From positions 806,001 to 870,000 of the forward strand of contig NZ_BJOV01000003.1 in assembly GCF_009932475.1 (NCBI RefSeq): DNA of 64,000 nt. The letters run 5' to 3'. This document shows positions 26,299 to 34,912 of the stretch, one piece after another. A program made the position numbers and the translations under genes. Origin of the DNA: Gordonia spumicola (GTDB lineage Bacteria; Actinomycetota; Actinomycetes; Mycobacteriales; Mycobacteriaceae). A model generated the notes under the pieces. It had not been told where the DNA came from. It worked only from the letters and a program-made list of their open reading frames with translations, and did not search any database. How positions within the stretch are numbered: the stretch's first letter is position 1; every line of letters begins with the position of its first letter.

Positions 26299-27660
26299 GT
26301 GGCAGGCAACACCGATCTCTACTCGTCTTTCGTCAACTCCGGCCCCGGCGCGTTCATCGCCAGCCGCGTCGGCCTCCCCCAGCCGCCGCACCTGCGCCGC
26401 TACTCGGCGTCGGCCCCGGCCCTCGGCGGCCCCGTGGTCCTCGGCGGCAGCGGCCGCCTCGTCGAGCCGATCCGCGAGATCCTCACCGCGGGTGACGATT
26501 ACACGCTGATCGAGAACAACAACGGTGGCCGCAGCGCCGACAAGCTCGGTGCGGCCGTCTTCGACGCGACCGGCATCACCAAGGCCGCCGAGCTCGAGCA
26601 GCTCTTCGAGTTCTTCACCCCCGTCATGCGGTCGGCGGGCAACTCGGCGCGCTTCGTCGTCCTCGGCACCACCCCCGAACTGACCGGCTCGGCCGACGAG
26701 CAGATCGCCCAGCGCGCGCTCGAAGGCTTCACCCGCTCGCTCGGCAAGGAGCTCCGCAACGGCGCGACCGCTCAGCTCGTCTACGTCTCGCCGAAGGCGA
26801 AGACCGGCCTGTCGGGCCTCGAGTCGACGCTGCGCTTCCTGCTGTCGGCCAAGTCGACCTACGTCGACGCCCAGGTGATCCGTGTCGGCGACGCCAACGG
26901 CGCCAAGGTCGGCAGCTGGGACAAGCCGCTCGACGGCAAGGTGGCCCTGGTGACCGGTGCCGCTCGCGGCATCGGAGCCACCATCGCCGAGGTGCTCTCG
27001 CGCGACGGAGCCCACGTCATCTGCGCCGACATCCCCGCCGCGGGCGAGGCCCTGTCGGAGACCGCCAACAAGGTCGGCGGCACCGCGCTCCCCCTCGACG
27101 TGACCGCCGACGACGCCGGAGCCAAGGTCGCCGAGCACGTCCTCGAACGCCACGGCGGACTCGACATCATCGTCAACAACGCGGGCATCACCCGCGACAA
27201 GCTGCTCGCCAACATGGATTCGGGCCGCTGGAACTCGGTGATCGGCGTCAACCTGATCGCCCCGCAGAAGCTCGTCGACGAGCTCGTCGAACGCGACGCC
27301 CTCCGCAAGGGCGGAGCCGTCGTCGACGTCTCGTCGATCGCGGGCATCGCGGGCAACCGCGGCCAGACCAACTACGGCGCATCGAAGGCCGGCGTCATCG
27401 GCCTGGTGAACGCCTACGCCCCGATCCTGGCGAAGAAGGGCATCACCATCAACGCGGTGGCCCCGGGCTTCATCGAGACCGCGATGACCGCCGCGATCCC
27501 GCTCGCCACCCGCGAGGTCGGGCGCCGCATGAACTCGCTGCAGCAGGGCGGCCAGACCGTCGACGTCGCCGAGACCGTCGCCTACTTCGCCAACCCCGCC
27601 AGCAACGCCGTCACCGGCAACGTGGTCCGCGTCTGCGGTCAGAGCCTCCTGGGCGCCTGA
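26299..27660 (+). CDS. fabG4: 3-oxoacyl-(acyl-carrier-protein/CoA) reductase, FabG4 type
   Basis: A 453-residue high-molecular-weight FabG. The N-terminal half is a flavodoxin-like degenerate Rossmann domain; the C-terminal half is a full SDR with [29 protein letters not shown] and YGASKAG. M. tuberculosis FabG4 (Rv0242c) has the same length and two-domain form and reduces 3-ketoacyl-CoA with NADH. The start is GTG after GAAGGAG, which decides it. The stop overlaps the htdX ATG by one base (TGATG). Confidence 0.94.
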   Translation: MAGNTDLYSSFVNSGPGAFIASRVGLPQPPHLRRYSASAPALGGPVVLGGSGRLVEPIREILTAGDDYTLIENNNGGRSADKLGAAVFDATGITKAAELEQLFEFFTPVMRSAGNSARFVVLGTTPELTGSADEQIAQRALEGFTRSLGKELRNGATAQLVYVSPKAKTGLSGLESTLRFLLSAKSTYVDAQVIRVGDANGAKVGSWDKPLDGKVALVTGAARGIGATIAEVLSRDGAHVICADIPAAGEALSETANKVGGTALPLDVTADDAGAKVAEHVLERHGGLDIIVNNAGITRDKLLANMDSGRWNSVIGVNLIAPQKLVDELVERDALRKGGAVVDVSSIAGIAGNRGQTNYGASKAGVIGLVNAYAPILAKKGITINAVAPGFIETAMTAAIPLATREVGRRMNSLQQGGQTVDVAETVAYFANPASNAVTGNVVRVCGQSLLGA

Positions 27661-28541
27661 TGTCGACGGTCACTCTCACGTCCCTGCCGGGACCCGCGCA
27701 GATCTACCCGAAGGCCGTCGCAGCGATGCTGCCGGTGATCGGCAAGCCTGCCCGGGTCGCGGCGGACGCCGTGGTCCCCGACACCGTCTACCGGATCGAG
27801 AACGTGCGGATCGACCTCGATCAGCTCGGCGACTACTGCCACGCGACCGGACTGCCGTTCGGTTCGACGGTTCCGGTCACCTATCTGTTCGTGCTGCAGT
27901 TCCCGCTCGCCATGTCGGCGATGGTCGACCCGAAGTTCCCGCTCGGGGCCATCGGCTCGGTGCACATCGAGAACACGATCGAGCGGTTCCGCGCGATCGG
28001 CGTCGACGAGCCGCTGACCATCGAGACGCACGCGGAGAACCTGCGCGAACACCGCAAGGGTCTGCTCGTCGACATGGTGTCCGAGTTCTTCGTCGGCCGT
28101 GAGCGCGTCGCACGTCAGACGAGCACGTTCCTCAAGCAGCAGCGCACCAGCCTGTCCGGCGGGGAGCGCGGGCCCGCGCCCAAGGATGCGGCCGCGCCGT
28201 CGCCCGACCGCGTCCTGAGCGTGGACCTCGGCCTGATCCGCAAGTACGCGGAGGCGTCCGGCGACCGCAACCCGATCCACATGGCCGATCTCACGGCCAA
28301 GGTGTTCGGGTTCAACCAGGCGATCGCCCACGGCATGTGGACGGCCGCCGCGTCGCTCGCCAACATCGAGGGCTCGCTGCCCGGCGCGGTCGTGTACTCG
28401 GTCCGCTTCGGCAAGCCGATCCTGCTGCCCGCCAAGGTGAACGCGTACTCGTCGCGCGCCGACGGCGGCTACGACGTCTCGGTGCTCAACCGCAAGAAGG
28501 GGTACCCGCATCTGACGGGAACCGTCCGGCCCATCGCCTGA
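27660..28541 (+). CDS. htdX: MaoC-type (R)-3-hydroxyacyl-CoA dehydratase, HtdX type
   Basis: A 293-residue double hot-dog protein. The hydratase-2 motif lies in the C-terminal MaoC domain: YAEASGDRNPIHMADLTAK and FNQAIAHGMWTAA, with Asp and His as the catalytic pair. The N-terminal half (IDLDQLGDYCHATGLPFG) is the degenerate hot-dog. M. tuberculosis HtdX (Rv0241c) occupies the same place after fabG4. Together FadE5, HtdX, FabG4 and FadA2 can form a beta-oxidation-like cycle or feed reverse elongation. Confidence 0.93.
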   Translation: MSTVTLTSLPGPAQIYPKAVAAMLPVIGKPARVAADAVVPDTVYRIENVRIDLDQLGDYCHATGLPFGSTVPVTYLFVLQFPLAMSAMVDPKFPLGAIGSVHIENTIERFRAIGVDEPLTIETHAENLREHRKGLLVDMVSEFFVGRERVARQTSTFLKQQRTSLSGGERGPAPKDAAAPSPDRVLSVDLGLIRKYAEASGDRNPIHMADLTAKVFGFNQAIAHGMWTAAASLANIEGSLPGAVVYSVRFGKPILLPAKVNAYSSRADGGYDVSVLNRKKGYPHLTGTVRPIA

Positions 28542-28550
28542 CACGGCACT

Positions 28551-28592
28551 CGACTGCGCTCGACGAACCGCCAAGGTCGTTGAGCGCAGTCG
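28551..28592. terminator. Bidirectional hairpin between htdX and tetR
   Basis: CGACTGCGCTC pairs perfectly with GAGCGCAGTCG (11 bp). The left arm belongs to the dispersed TCGACTGCGCTCGA element, suggesting that the element doubles as a terminator. Confidence 0.7.
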
Positions 28593-28615
28593 TTCTTCCG
28601 GCCCGTCGAGCGTCG

Positions 28616-29224
28616 TCAGTCGTCGGAGTGCGAGCCGACGCCGCGCAGACCGCGCCAGGTGATGCCGAGGAGCAGGTCGGTCGCGTCGTCGAGGTCGACG
28701 TCGCCGTCGGACATCCGGTCGGCGACCGCCTCGCCCGCGCCGACGAGTGCGACGGCGGTGAGTTCGAAGTCGATGTCGCGCGCGCCCTCGACGGTGGTAC
28801 CCCTGCGGATCAGTTCGGTGATCATCGCGGTGACCCCGCGGCGGCTCTCGGTGACAGTGTCCGCGAACACGGCCGAACCGATCGACACCCGGTACAGCAC
28901 CCGCCACGACGAGGCGTTCTCGTGCACGAACCGCAGGAACTCGCGGACGACGATCCGCGCCTGTTCACGCTGGCGCAGCTCCGGGTCGAAACCCGCGCTC
29001 ATCGCCTCCAGGAACCGGCCGCCCTCACGGGCGATGCAGGCCGAGAACAGTTCGTCCTTGGAGCCGTAGTACAAATACAGCATCGGCTTGGAGATCTCGG
29101 CTTTGGCGGCGATCGCGTCCATCGAGCTGTCGGAGTACCCGTGCTCGGCGAACACGCTGATCGCCGCGTCCAACATCTGCTGCTCGCGGACCGCGCGAGG
29201 CAGCCGCTTCGTTCCGCTCGCCAT
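28616..29224 (-). CDS. TetR-family regulator of the fatty-acid cluster (Rv0238-like)
   Basis: A 202-residue TetR protein with HTH MDAIAAKAEISKPMLYLYYG (about residues 35-54) and a ligand-binding domain containing GGRFLEAMSAGFD and FLRFVHENASSWRVLYR. Its position between the htdX cluster and lpqI is that of Rv0238. A near-perfect palindrome, AACTTAC-N6-GTAAGTT, lies directly before its start codon, and the same pattern precedes fadA2/fabG4 and fadE5. I infer that it is autoregulated and controls those genes, likely released by acyl-CoA. Confidence 0.88.
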   Translation of the reverse strand: MASGTKRLPRAVREQQMLDAAISVFAEHGYSDSSMDAIAAKAEISKPMLYLYYGSKDELFSACIAREGGRFLEAMSAGFDPELRQREQARIVVREFLRFVHENASSWRVLYRVSIGSAVFADTVTESRRGVTAMITELIRRGTTVEGARDIDFELTAVALVGAGEAVADRMSDGDVDLDDATDLLLGITWRGLRGVGSHSDD

Positions 29225-29230
29225 ACCCCT

Positions 29231-29250
29231 AACTTACCATTGAGTAAGTT
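29231..29250. promoter_or_regulatory. Autoregulatory operator before the tetR gene
   Basis: AACTTACCATTGAGTAAGTT has 7-bp perfect arms around six bases. It ends on the last base of the lpqI stop codon, so the tetR promoter must lie within lpqI or the operator covers the leader. The core TTACCATTGAGTAA is shared with two other sites. Confidence 0.7.
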
Positions 29251-30428
29251 CAGGCGCAGGTGACGACGCCCTTCGCCTTGAGGATGCGCACGACCGACTG
29301 GTCGACCCGCTTGCTGCTGAGCTTGTGCGACGCGACTGCCTTCTCGAGCGAATCGAGGACCTCGGACACCTTGTCGGTCGTGAGCCACAGTCCGACGTCC
29401 GACCCGGCGGCGATCGCCTTGCGCACGGCGACGTCGATCGGGAACTTGTCGCTGATCGCCTTCATGCCCGACAGATCGTCGGAGAACACGACGCCGTCGA
29501 ACGGGACACCTCCGTACCGGGTGCCCTTGCGGAGCATTCCGATGGTCGCCGGGCTGATGCTCGACGGCGTGTCCGGGCCGGTCAGGCCGGGCACGATGAG
29601 GTGACCGACCATCACGCCGACGTTGCCGGGATACTTCAGCAGCGTCTTGTAAGGGACGAGGTCGTTGCTGATCAGGTCTTTCAGCGGCGGCGTGCGGACG
29701 GTGCCGGTGTGCGAATCCCCTGACCCGTGGCCGTGGCCGGGGAAGTGCTTGTAGACGGGCATGATCCCGGCGTCCTGCAGGCCCTGAGCGTAGGCGCGGG
29801 CGTACTTCGCGACGACGTCCGGATCGTTGGAGAACGACCGGTCACCGATCACCTCGTCGTCGGCCTCGTTCGACACGTCCGCGGACGGCGCGAAGTCGAC
29901 GGTGATGCCGAGGGCCTTCATCTTCAGCCCGGCGGCCTTCGTCATGGCGCGGACCTGTTCGGGCGTCTTCGTCTTCGCGAGCACACGCGGTGCGGGCATG
30001 TCGATGCCGAGCTTCGACAGCCGGCTCACCCGCCCGCCCTCCTGGTCGACGGTCACCATCAGCGGGATGTCTTGCGCGGCGGACAGCTTCTTCACCGAAC
30101 CGTCGCTGAGCATCGACATGTCGGTCCAGCTGCCGATGAACACACCGCCGAGGTGCTCGCGTTCGACGACCTGTTTCGCGTCGGCCGCATCGGTCACGCC
30201 GACCACCAGCAGTTGGGCGAGCTTCTCCCGCTCCGACAGCTTCGCGAGTTCATCGCTCCCGCAGAACTTCGGTCCGGCCGCGGTCGATGTGGCCTTGGCC
30301 GACGTCGACGACGTGGACGTGGCGGCGGACGACGACTGTGCGACGTCGCTCGGCGAGTCGCCGCATGCCGCGACGGCCAGCAGGGAGGTCGCCGTCAGCG
30401 CGGCGACGATGGGACGTAGTGCACGCAT
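29250..30428 (-). CDS. lpqI: Lipoprotein beta-N-acetylglucosaminidase, GH3 (LpqI/NagZ type)
   Basis: A 392-residue lipoprotein: signal MRALRPIVAALTATSLLAVAAC with lipobox VAAC, a Ser/Thr-rich linker, then a GH3 barrel. The NagZ signature KHFPGHGHGSGDSH and the nucleophile region GVVFSDDLSGMKAI are intact. LpqI removes GlcNAc from muropeptides in wall recycling in mycobacteria. Only the operator separates its stop from the tetR start, on the same strand, so read-through into tetR is likely. Divergent from the DUF2613 gene. Confidence 0.93.
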   Translation of the reverse strand: MRALRPIVAALTATSLLAVAACGDSPSDVAQSSSAATSTSSTSAKATSTAAGPKFCGSDELAKLSEREKLAQLLVVGVTDAADAKQVVEREHLGGVFIGSWTDMSMLSDGSVKKLSAAQDIPLMVTVDQEGGRVSRLSKLGIDMPAPRVLAKTKTPEQVRAMTKAAGLKMKALGITVDFAPSADVSNEADDEVIGDRSFSNDPDVVAKYARAYAQGLQDAGIMPVYKHFPGHGHGSGDSHTGTVRTPPLKDLISNDLVPYKTLLKYPGNVGVMVGHLIVPGLTGPDTPSSISPATIGMLRKGTRYGGVPFDGVVFSDDLSGMKAISDKFPIDVAVRKAIAAGSDVGLWLTTDKVSEVLDSLEKAVASHKLSSKRVDQSVVRILKAKGVVTCA

Positions 30429-30555
30429 GACGACAGTCTCGCATGCGTCGCGCGTCGCCCTCCGGCGACATGCAGGCCATATCGTCCGGACGGATGAGCG
30501 CGGTCCCGCTTCGCGGAGGGACGTCGTCCCGGTCCGAGATGGTATTTTGGGCGTC

Positions 30556-30759
30556 ATGGTTCGCGACCGATTGATCTTTGGTGCCCTCGCCGCGGTCGCC
30601 GGCGTGATCGTCGGCATCGGCGGCGTCTATTTGGGCGGCACCCTCGCCGCACAGACGAAGCCCGCGACGGACGTCAACAGCTTCAACGGCAAGGACGGGT
30701 TCGTCCAGGGCTCCGTCGAGTACGGCACGCGCGGCGGATCCACCGACGACAACTCCTGA
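30556..30759 (+). CDS. DUF2613-type small membrane protein (Rv0236A-like)
   Basis: The 67-residue protein has one N-terminal TM or signal segment (LIFGALAAVAGVIVGIGGVY) and a short hydrophilic tail. It is a conserved partner located directly upstream of aftD in mycolata (Rv0236A). The gap to the aftD start is four bases, so the two are co-translated. Function unknown; perhaps an accessory subunit of AftD. Confidence 0.85.
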   Translation: MVRDRLIFGALAAVAGVIVGIGGVYLGGTLAAQTKPATDVNSFNGKDGFVQGSVEYGTRGGSTDDNS

Positions 30760-30763
30760 AAGT

Positions 30764-33700
30764 GTGTTGACCCGGCGCGGGACGTACGCGGTCGGCGTCG
30801 TCTTCCTGATCCTGTCGTTCTGGCAGGCTCCCGGCCGGATCTCACCGGACACCAAGCTCGACCTCACCGCCGACCCGATCGGTTTCCTCGCGCGCGCCAC
30901 CCACCTGTGGTCGCCGACGATGCCGATGGGCCAGATCCAGAATCAGGCGTACGGCTACCTGTTCCCGCACGGCGCGTTCTTCGCCGCGGGCGACCTGCTG
31001 CACCTCCCGCCGTGGATGATCCAACGGCTCTGGTGGGCCGTGCTGCTGACCGCGGGGTTCATCGGCGTCGTCCGCCTCGCCGAGACACTGCGCATCGGAT
31101 CGCCGACCTCGCGCCTGATCGCCGCGTCGATGTTCGTCGCCGCTCCGCGCGTGATCACCACCCTCGGCACCATCTCGTCGGAGACGCTGCCGATGATGCT
31201 GGCGCCGTGGGTGCTGCTTCAGGTGATCCGACGCAGGCCGACGCACGCCGCGTGCGCCGTGGCGCTGATGGGGGCGGTGAACGCCGTCGCGACGGTCGCC
31301 GCGGTCGCCGTGGCCGTCGTCTGGTGGGTGTTCGCGACGGCCCGCCGAGGTCAGTGGCGCGCGGGCCTGATCTTCGGCGCCCAGTGGGCGCTCGGTCTGG
31401 CGGCCGCGTGTCTGTGGTGGATCGTCCCCCTGCTGATGCTGTCGCGGGTGTCGCCGCCGTTCCTCGACTTCATCGAGTCGGCACAGGTCACGACCGAGTG
31501 GACGTCGCTGACCGAGGTCCTGCGCGGCACCTCGGCGTGGACGCCGTTCGTGTCGGGCGAGCGTGCCGCCGGGGCGATTCTGGTGTCGGACGCGGCGGCC
31601 GTCGTCGCGACCGGCGTGCTCGCGGCCGCGGGCCTCGCCGGTTTGACGATGCGCGCCATGCCGTACCGCGGCCGGTGGCTCGCGCTGCTCGTCATCGGCC
31701 TGCTCGCCATGTGCCTCGGCTACCCGGGCGCGCTCGGTTCGCCCGTCGACGACGCGGTGCGGACGTTCCTCGACGGCGGCGGAGCCGCACTGCGCAACGT
31801 CCACAAATTCGATCCCCTCGTCCGGCTCCCCCTGGTGCTCGGGGTGGCCCACCTGCTGGCCCGCGTCCCGTTCCGGTCGCTCCTGGCGCGGCCGTCCGCG
31901 TCGAACGGATGGGCCAGACCCGCGGCCGCGGCCATGGTCGTGGTGACGGCCGTGTTCGGCAGCGGGTCGCTGGTGTGGACCGGCGGGCTCGCGCCGTCAT
32001 CGAGCTACCGCGCGATTCCCGACTACTGGCGGCAGACCGCCGACTGGCTCGACGCCAACGCGCACGGAGTCCGCACGCTGGTGGTCCCCGGATCCCCGTT
32101 CGCCGATCAGCTGTGGGGTCTCACCCGCGACGAGCCGCTACAGGCCCTCGCCTCCACGCCGTGGGCCGTGCGCGATGCGATCCCGCTGACCCCGCCGGGG
32201 ACCATCCGGGCGATGGACTCGGTGCAACGCGTTCTCACCTCCGGTCGCGGCTCGGCTGCGCTCGCGGACGTCCTCGCCGCGCAGGGTGTCGGGTTCGTCG
32301 TCCTGCGGGCCGATCTCGACCCCGCGACGTCCCGCTCGGCAAGACCGCTCGTGGTCGCCGACGCCCTCCGGCGATCGCCGCACATCACCGTCGCGGCACG
32401 ATTCGGCCCCGACGTCGCGCCGCCGACCGTCGACGGAGTCGTGACCGACGACGGTCTCCGGCCGCCGATGCCCGCGGTGACCGTGTACCGCGTCGGCCGA
32501 CCCGCGGGCACCGGGCCCCTGCTGACCTCGCTCGACACCGTTCCGCGCGTCAGCGGCGGCCCGGAGGCCCTCGCCGCGATCGACGAGGCCCGGGCCCGCG
32601 ACGGCAGGCTGCCGCTGGGCACGGCGCTGTTGACCGCGGACGCGCGTCGGGCCGGTGTCGGCGACGGGCCCGGACTCATCGTCACCGACACGCCCGCCGA
32701 TCGAGAGACGGACTTCGGCCGGGTCGACGATCATTCGTCGGCGATCCGCTCGGCGGACGACCCGCGTCTGACGAAGAACGCCGCCGCCGACTACCCGGTC
32801 CCCGACACCCCGCTCGTCGAAGGACAGTGGCTGCTCAACAATCAGCCCGACCAGGTGAGCGTGTCGTCGTCGGGTTCGGCCTCCGACGCCACCCAACCAG
32901 GGCGGACGTCGCCCGCGTCGTCGACGGCGGCGGCCTTCGACGGCGATCCGCACACCGCGTGGGTCAGTCGAGGTCTCGAATCGGCCGTCGGACGCTGGCT
33001 GTCCATCGACTTCACCCAGGAGCACCGCGATCTCGCGCTGACCGTGACCACCGCGAAGGCCCTCGGCCCAGACGTGACGTCACTGCTGGTCACGACCGAT
33101 TCCGGCAGTACCGTCGCATCCGGCGTCCGGCCGGGCGAACCGGTTCGGATCGTCGCACCGTCGGGGCCGACCAAGCATGTCCAGATCCGGGCGATCCGCA
33201 CCTCCGACGGTCTCGGCGGCAATCAGTTCGCCGTCGCCGACGTCGCCCTGTCCGACGCGTCGACCGGCCTCGGGTACTCGATCCGGCATCGGGTGGTCCT
33301 GCCGACGCTCGACGCGGCCGACCACGTGTCGAGCTGGGTGCTGTCGGCCGAGCTCGGCGCGCGCTCCGAATGCGCGTCGGACGGCGGACGCGTCCGCTGC
33401 GCCGCCGCCCTCGGCCTCGACCCGGAGTCACCCGGACTGTTCGGGCGGGCGCTGTCCGTCCCCGCGGCCGTCGACGTGACGCCGACGGTGATCCTGCGGC
33501 CACGGCCGGGCGGGACCCTGACCGATCTGCTGCGCGTCCCCGGAACGATCACCGCCGAAGGCGCGTCCGACGTCACCGATCCGCGCGGCACCGCGGCCGC
33601 CGCGGTCGACGGCGACGCGGGCACCGTCTGGACGGCGCCGCAGAAGACGTCGAAGCCGACGCTGGTCCTGCATCTCCCGCAGGCCACGCAGGTGTCGGCC

Positions 33701-34912
33701 CTGCGCATCGTCGGTCCGGGCGACTACCCCGCGACCCCTACCAGGGTGAGCGTGAACCTCGGCACGGGACGCCAGAAGGTCGACGTCGGTCGGGACGGCC
33801 TCGTGACGCTGACGGCCGCAGTGACCGACCGGATCGAGATCACCGTCGAGAAGACGACCGATCTGATCGACGTCAACGATCTCGGCTTCGCACGGCAGTC
33901 GCCCGCGGGCATCGCGGAGATCACCGTCCTGCCGACGCGTGCCACGCCCACTCCCGACCTGGACCGTCCCGTCGTGATCGGCTGCGACACCGACCCGCAG
34001 GGACCGCTCGGCCTCGGACTGTCCGCCGGGGGTCGAGTCCACCGATTGCGCGTGGCGACGACGGCCCGGGCCCTCCGCGACGGCGATCCGGTGGTCGCCA
34101 CCGTCTGCCCTGGCGGCGACGTGTCGCTCGCGGCGGGCGAACAGGAGGTGTCGGTGAACCCCGGGGAGGCGTTCGCCGTCGACTCCCTCGAACTGCGCGC
34201 GGCGCCCGACGCCGTCGGCTCGAGCACCCCGGCGACCGCCGGACGGTGGGACGCGACGTCGAGGACGGTCGACGTCCCCTCGGCTGCGGGCGCACGTGTC
34301 CTGTCGGTCCCGGAGAGCACCAACCCCGGGTGGCACGCGCGCCTGAACGGGGTGGAGTTGACTCCGATCGTCGTCAACGGCTGGCAGCAGGGCTGGGTGA
34401 TCCCCGCGGGCTCGGCCGGAACCGTCGCCCTCACCTTCGACCTGGACACTCCGTACCGTTGGGTCCTGCTGGTCGGGCTCGGCCTCGTGGCGATCCTGTT
34501 CGCTGTCGCGTTCGGACGCCGGAGGTCGACGCCAGCCGATCGTCCCGACGACGTCGATCCGTCGCCGTGGTGGGCGATCCCCGGTGTGGCGGCGATGGCC
34601 GTGTTGACCGGCCCGTGGGGCGCGCTCGCCGCCGTCGTCACCGGGATCGTGGTCGCGACGGCGCGACCGGCCGTCCGAGTGTGGACGACGTTCGGTGCGA
34701 TGAGCGTCGCAACGGTCGCACTCGCGTCCGGCCCGTGGAACTCCGGCGCTGACTACGCGGGATACGGGGTGATTCCTCAGCTCGCCGCGGTCGTCGCCGT
34801 GTCCGCCGCAATCACGTCAGCGGTGGCGCCGCACTTCTCCCTGCGCGCCGGCGCGCGGCGCCTTTCGTTGCGCGCCAGCGCGCGGCGGCACGGTTCCTCG
34901 ACGAACGCGTAG
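30764..34912 (+). CDS. aftD: Arabinofuranosyltransferase AftD
   Basis: A 1382-residue GT-C glycosyltransferase that adds arabinofuranose from decaprenyl-phosphoryl-arabinose to arabinogalactan and lipoarabinomannan. An N-terminal multi-TM domain (about residues 1-430; the first loop has the acidic segment PDTKLDLTADPIGFLARA) is followed by a long periplasmic part with F5/8-type carbohydrate-binding modules (DGDPHTAWVSRG and VDGDAGTVWTAP are the repeated cores) and C-terminal TM helices. M. tuberculosis AftD is about 1400 residues. Start GTG, four bases after the DUF2613 stop. The basic C-terminus SLRAGARRL-SLRASARRH overlaps the convergent acyltransferase gene by 136 bases and contains a tandem duplication. 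Confidence 0.95.
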   Translation: MLTRRGTYAVGVVFLILSFWQAPGRISPDTKLDLTADPIGFLARATHLWSPTMPMGQIQNQAYGYLFPHGAFFAAGDLLHLPPWMIQRLWWAVLLTAGFIGVVRLAETLRIGSPTSRLIAASMFVAAPRVITTLGTISSETLPMMLAPWVLLQVIRRRPTHAACAVALMGAVNAVATVAAVAVAVVWWVFATARRGQWRAGLIFGAQWALGLAAACLWWIVPLLMLSRVSPPFLDFIESAQVTTEWTSLTEVLRGTSAWTPFVSGERAAGAILVSDAAAVVATGVLAAAGLAGLTMRAMPYRGRWLALLVIGLLAMCLGYPGALGSPVDDAVRTFLDGGGAALRNVHKFDPLVRLPLVLGVAHLLARVPFRSLLARPSASNGWARPAAAAMVVVTAVFGSGSLVWTGGLAPSSSYRAIPDYWRQTADWLDANAHGVRTLVVPGSPFADQLWGLTRDEPLQALASTPWAVRDAIPLTPPGTIRAMDSVQRVLTSGRGSAALADVLAAQGVGFVVLRADLDPATSRSARPLVVADALRRSPHITVAARFGPDVAPPTVDGVVTDDGLRPPMPAVTVYRVGRPAGTGPLLTSLDTVPRVSGGPEALAAIDEARARDGRLPLGTALLTADARRAGVGDGPGLIVTDTPADRETDFGRVDDHSSAIRSADDPRLTKNAAADYPVPDTPLVEGQWLLNNQPDQVSVSSSGSASDATQPGRTSPASSTAAAFDGDPHTAWVSRGLESAVGRWLSIDFTQEHRDLALTVTTAKALGPDVTSLLVTTDSGSTVASGVRPGEPVRIVAPSGPTKHVQIRAIRTSDGLGGNQFAVADVALSDASTGLGYSIRHRVVLPTLDAADHVSSWVLSAELGARSECASDGGRVRCAAALGLDPESPGLFGRALSVPAAVDVTPTVILRPRPGGTLTDLLRVPGTITAEGASDVTDPRGTAAAAVDGDAGTVWTAPQKTSKPTLVLHLPQATQVSALRIVGPGDYPATPTRVSVNLGTGRQKVDVGRDGLVTLTAAVTDRIEITVEKTTDLIDVNDLGFARQSPAGIAEITVLPTRATPTPDLDRPVVIGCDTDPQGPLGLGLSAGGRVHRLRVATTARALRDGDPVVATVCPGGDVSLAAGEQEVSVNPGEAFAVDSLELRAAPDAVGSSTPATAGRWDATSRTVDVPSAAGARVLSVPESTNPGWHARLNGVELTPIVVNGWQQGWVIPAGSAGTVALTFDLDTPYRWVLLVGLGLVAILFAVAFGRRRSTPADRPDDVDPSPWWAIPGVAAMAVLTGPWGALAAVVTGIVVATARPAVRVWTTFGAMSVATVALASGPWNSGADYAGYGVIPQLAAVVAVSAAITSAVAPHFSLRAGARRLSLRASARRHGSSTNA

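Noticed and set aside
30907-34752. 1281-codon frame in the same direction as aftD
   Set aside because: Arg-rich out-of-frame reading of aftD; no start signal or motifs.
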